Below are positions 61,631-64,000 of a DNA stretch of 64,000 nt, piece after piece (positions within the stretch are counted from its first letter, which is position 1; each line of letters starts with the position of its first letter). Under the pieces are notes generated by a model. The model was given only the letters and a program-made list of their open reading frames with translations, was not told the DNA's origin and did not search any database. This DNA is from Bacteroidota bacterium (GTDB lineage Bacteria > Bacteroidota > Bacteroidia > Chitinophagales > Chitinophagaceae). Location: NCBI GenBank assembly GCA_947456625.1, contig CANGQJ010000003.1, forward strand, positions 1-64,000, given 5' to 3'. A program made the position numbers and the translations under genes.

Positions 61631-63001
61631 ATGAGTAAATCCAAATCGGCATTTTTTTGCAACAACTGTGGTTATGAATCCGCAAAATGGGCGGGTAAGT
61701 GCCCTGCTTGTAATGAGTGGAATACTTTTACCGAAGAATTAGTTGAAAAAGGAGAGAAAAAAGACACTGGATGGGAGGAGTATACTACGCAACAAAAGGG
61801 CACACAGGTTATTGCCATTAATGAAGTAAATAGTCAATCTGAAAAAAGAATAAGTAGCGCCGACGCAGAGTTAAATCGCGTTTTAGGAGGTGGTATTGTA
61901 TTAGGATCTATTGTACTTGTTGCTGGCGAACCAGGTATTGGAAAAAGTACTTTGTTTTTACAACAAGGCCTTATGATGCAGGACCAAACCGTATTATATA
62001 TTAGTGGCGAGGAAAGTATACAGCAAATCAAAATGCGCGCTGATCGTTTAAATTTAAAAAACGAAAATTTTTATTTACTTACCGAAACACGCACCTCAGA
62101 TATTTTCAAAGCCATTAAAAAATTAAAACCCACTGTTGTAATTGTTGACTCTATTCAAACACTAGAGTCTAATTTAATAGAGGCTGCAGCTGGTAGTGTT
62201 TCTCAAATAAAACAAACTGCCGCCGAGTTTCAACGCTTTGCAAAAGAAACAGGTACCCCAGTATTTTTAATTGGACATATCACAAAGGAAGGTACCATTG
62301 CAGGACCAAAAATATTAGAGCATATGGTGGACACCGTACTTCAGTTTGAGGGCGACCGTCACTATGCTTACCGTATGTTGCGTACTTTAAAAAACCGTTT
62401 TGGTAGCACCAGTGAATTAGGAATTTATGAGATGACTGGCGAAGGCATGAAAGTAGTAAATAACCCTTCTGCTTTTTTAATTGCACAACGTAACGAATCC
62501 TTAAGCGGAAGCACCATTGCTGCAAGTATGGAGGGAATGCGTCCTTTATTAATTGAAGTGCAAGCATTAGTTACACAAAGTGTTTACGGCACCCCGCAAC
62601 GAACCGTTACTGGCTTTGATTTAAGAAGGTTACAATTATTATTAGCTGTGCTTGAAAAACGCGGTGGATTTGCATTTGGCATGAAGGATGTTTTTGTAAA
62701 TATTGCAGGTGGTTTAAAAATTGAAGACCCTTCCTTGGACCTTGCAATAATATTATCTTTATTATCATCCTATGAGGACATTCCATTACCACAAGGTATA
62801 TGCTTTGCTGGTGAAGTAGGATTAAACGGTGAAATAAGAGCAGTTAATAGAATCCAACAAAGAATAGCAGAAGCAGAAAAATTAGGATTTGAAAAAATTT
62901 ATATTTCTGCTTTTAATAGTAAGGGCATTGAGCCAAAAAAACATAGTATTCAAATTATTCCAGTAGAAAGAGTAGACGAAGCTTATCGACTATTCTTTTA
63001 A
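61631..63001 (+). CDS. radA: DNA repair protein RadA/Sms
   Basis: 456 residues. N-terminal zinc finger (Cys10, 13, 24, 27), RecA-like ATPase with Walker A GEPGIGKST (about 98), the RadA-specific KNRFG motif, and the C-terminal Lon-like domain (GGLKIEDPSLDLAII, GEVGLNGEIRAV). It helps branch migration in recombination and transformation. A box-like TATCTTTA (61619-61626, 7 of 8) ends 4 nt before the ATG. Its stop overlaps the comF start by one base. Confidence 0.96.
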   Translation: MSKSKSAFFCNNCGYESAKWAGKCPACNEWNTFTEELVEKGEKKDTGWEEYTTQQKGTQVIAINEVNSQSEKRISSADAELNRVLGGGIVLGSIVLVAGEPGIGKSTLFLQQGLMMQDQTVLYISGEESIQQIKMRADRLNLKNENFYLLTETRTSDIFKAIKKLKPTVVIVDSIQTLESNLIEAAAGSVSQIKQTAAEFQRFAKETGTPVFLIGHITKEGTIAGPKILEHMVDTVLQFEGDRHYAYRMLRTLKNRFGSTSELGIYEMTGEGMKVVNNPSAFLIAQRNESLSGSTIAASMEGMRPLLIEVQALVTQSVYGTPQRTVTGFDLRRLQLLLAVLEKRGGFAFGMKDVFVNIAGGLKIEDPSLDLAIILSLLSSYEDIPLPQGICFAGEVGLNGEIRAVNRIQQRIAEAEKLGFEKIYISAFNSKGIEPKKHSIQIIPVERVDEAYRLFF

Positions 63002-63735
63002 TGCAATTGCAAAGATTCCTTATCCTAAAGCCCTATGCTGTAATTCGGGAATTGTTACAAGGATTTATTCATTTATTTTATCCTCATGTTTGCTTGCATT
63101 GCGCATCCGAACAATTACATCAGGTACAAATAATTTGCAGTAGTTGTGAAAGCCAATTGCCATTCACAAATTTTGCACAAATAAAAAACAATCCAGTAGA
63201 AAAAATATTTTGGGGAAGAACTAATATTTATCAAGCTAACAGTATTTTATTTTTTACCAAGGACAGTATTGTTCAATCAATTATTTTTGAATTAAAGTAC
63301 AAACAAAATAAAAAAGCGGGATACCTATTAGGCAGGCTTATCGCAATTGACCTATGCAATAATCCAAAATACAGTGAAATTGATTATTTAGTTCCAATTC
63401 CTATAAGTATACGAAAACAAAGGACTAGAGGTTTTAATCAAAGTCAAATAATTTGCGAGGCTATTGTTGCAGGTGGTTTTCAAAAAACTATTGTACAGGC
63501 TTTAAAAAAAACAAAAAGCGTTTTCACTCAAACGCACAAAAACAGAACACAAAGAGGGGAATTAAGGAGCAAAATGTTTGCTGTAAATGACAATTATATA
63601 TTAAAAAACAAGCACTTATTAATCATTGATGACGTGCTCACTACTGGAGCCACTCTGGAGGCAGCTAGCATATGTTTGTGGGATGTGGCACCTGCAAGTA
63701 TTAGTATTTTAACAGCAGCTTATACTTATCATTAA
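63001..63735 (+). CDS. ComF-family phosphoribosyltransferase-like protein
   Basis: 244 residues. N-terminal zinc-finger-like CLHCASEQLHQVQIICSSC, then a type I PRT domain with KQRTRGFNQSQ and the PRPP-loop LIIDDVLTTGATLEA. ComF supports DNA uptake in naturally competent bacteria; other members are of unknown use. Translationally coupled to radA (TAATG overlap), and a comEC-like gene is also in the window. Confidence 0.9.
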   Translation: MQLQRFLILKPYAVIRELLQGFIHLFYPHVCLHCASEQLHQVQIICSSCESQLPFTNFAQIKNNPVEKIFWGRTNIYQANSILFFTKDSIVQSIIFELKYKQNKKAGYLLGRLIAIDLCNNPKYSEIDYLVPIPISIRKQRTRGFNQSQIICEAIVAGGFQKTIVQALKKTKSVFTQTHKNRTQRGELRSKMFAVNDNYILKNKHLLIIDDVLTTGATLEAASICLWDVAPASISILTAAYTYH

Positions 63736-63782
63736 ACCATTTTATCAAAATATTGTTATATTCATATCATAAATACTATTCA

Positions 63783-64000
63783 ATGAAAATATTAGCAACT
63801 CTATTAATTATGGCAACTGCCTTAATGGGTAATACTCAAAGTATACATACATTTAAAGTAACTGGAATTGACGGCAAGCAAATTGACCTTGCCGCATATA
63901 AAGGAAAGAAAATATTAGTTGTAAATACGGCAAGCAAATGTGGTTACACGCCGCAATACGAGGCCTTAGAAAAAGTCTATGAAACTTACAAAGACAAATT
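63783..64000 (+). CDS. exported glutathione peroxidase-like thiol peroxidase, 5' part
   Basis: 72 codons visible; the gene runs off the right edge. Signal peptide MKILATLLIMATALMGNTQS, then the GPx fold start with Cys53 in NTASKCGYTPQYEALEKVY. Cys replaces the selenocysteine of animal enzymes. Probably reduces peroxides in the periplasm. Starts 47 nt after comF on the same strand; no promoter element was identified. Confidence 0.85.
   Translation, partial: MKILATLLIMATALMGNTQSIHTFKVTGIDGKQIDLAAYKGKKILVVNTASKCGYTPQYEALEKVYETYKDK

Noticed and set aside
1..64000. CRISPR array, insertion sequences, prophage, restriction or toxin systems, rRNA or tRNA genes
   Set aside because: Looked for on both strands by eye; no repeat array, transposase, phage gene or structured RNA gene was recognised.

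Overview
The window is a stretch of core chromosome from a low-GC (estimated mid-30s percent by eye) member of the Bacteroidota, most likely a Chitinophagaceae-type bacterium. The evidence is a SusC-type receptor start, an ExbB-ExbD-ExbD-TonB set, GldD and GldE, DUF5916 and START-like Bacteroidota families, genes with no Shine-Dalgarno sequence, and many matches to the Bacteroidota -7 promoter element TAnnTTTG. The genus is inferred, not shown. No insertion sequence, prophage, CRISPR array, rRNA or tRNA gene was recognised. Both ends cut through genes (SusC at the left, an exported glutathione peroxidase at the right).

Layout. 1-2.1 kb: edge of a sugar-uptake locus (SusC start, LacI-family regulator with a palindromic operator, HAD sugar-phosphate enzyme). 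2.1-6.6 kb: mnmE and the TonB energising complex. 6.9-10.8 kb: an exported metzincin-type protease and a MacB-like permease, convergent on a bidirectional terminator. 10.9-24.0 kb: a complete 14-gene respiratory complex I operon (nuoA to nuoN, minus strand) with a short NuoG. 24.1-27.3 kb: TPR protein, PstS-like lipoprotein and small membrane protein, a set often linked to TonB genes in this phylum. 27.4-32.2 kb: hisS and three rRNA-modifying enzymes (RlmN, RluB-type, RluA-type). 32.2-37.0 kb: amidohydrolase, 1-Cys peroxiredoxin, and the ffh, rpsP, rimM translation and secretion genes. 37.3-53.3 kb: a long plus-strand run (START-like protein, LptF/G permease, Tat-type superoxide dismutase, CDF transporter, M20 dipeptidase, S4 protein, trmD, DUF5916 outer-membrane protein, adenine deaminase, upp, EI24-like protein, RsmI-like methylase, short ComEC, purH, EamA). 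53.3-58.3 kb: minus-strand lutB, DUF3109, gldD, gldE and mutY. 58.5-64 kb: HU, TPR protein, a 31-residue basic ribosome-type protein, rng, radA, comF and the partial peroxidase.

Functional themes are envelope energetics (complex I supplies proton-motive force, ExbB/ExbD/TonB spends it on SusC-type import), translation and RNA modification (mnmE, hisS, rlmN, two pseudouridine synthases, rimM, rpsP, ffh, trmD, rng), oxidative defence (peroxiredoxin, superoxide dismutase, glutathione peroxidase, MutY) and nucleobase metabolism (ade, upp, purH).

I did not find a clear new multi-gene system. The most notable observations are: (a) -7 promoter elements lying 3-4 nt or 16-19 nt upstream of start codons, implying many leaderless or very short-leader mRNAs, including one whose -7 box contains the stop codon of the gene before; (b) a CDF transporter lacking three of the four canonical transport-site residues; (c) a ComEC reduced to its membrane competence core; (d) a HAD enzyme with Asn in place of the acid/base Asp; (e) operator-like palindromes at the peroxiredoxin and mutY promoters; (f) a 20-bp perfect-stem terminator whose base touches the rimM promoter.
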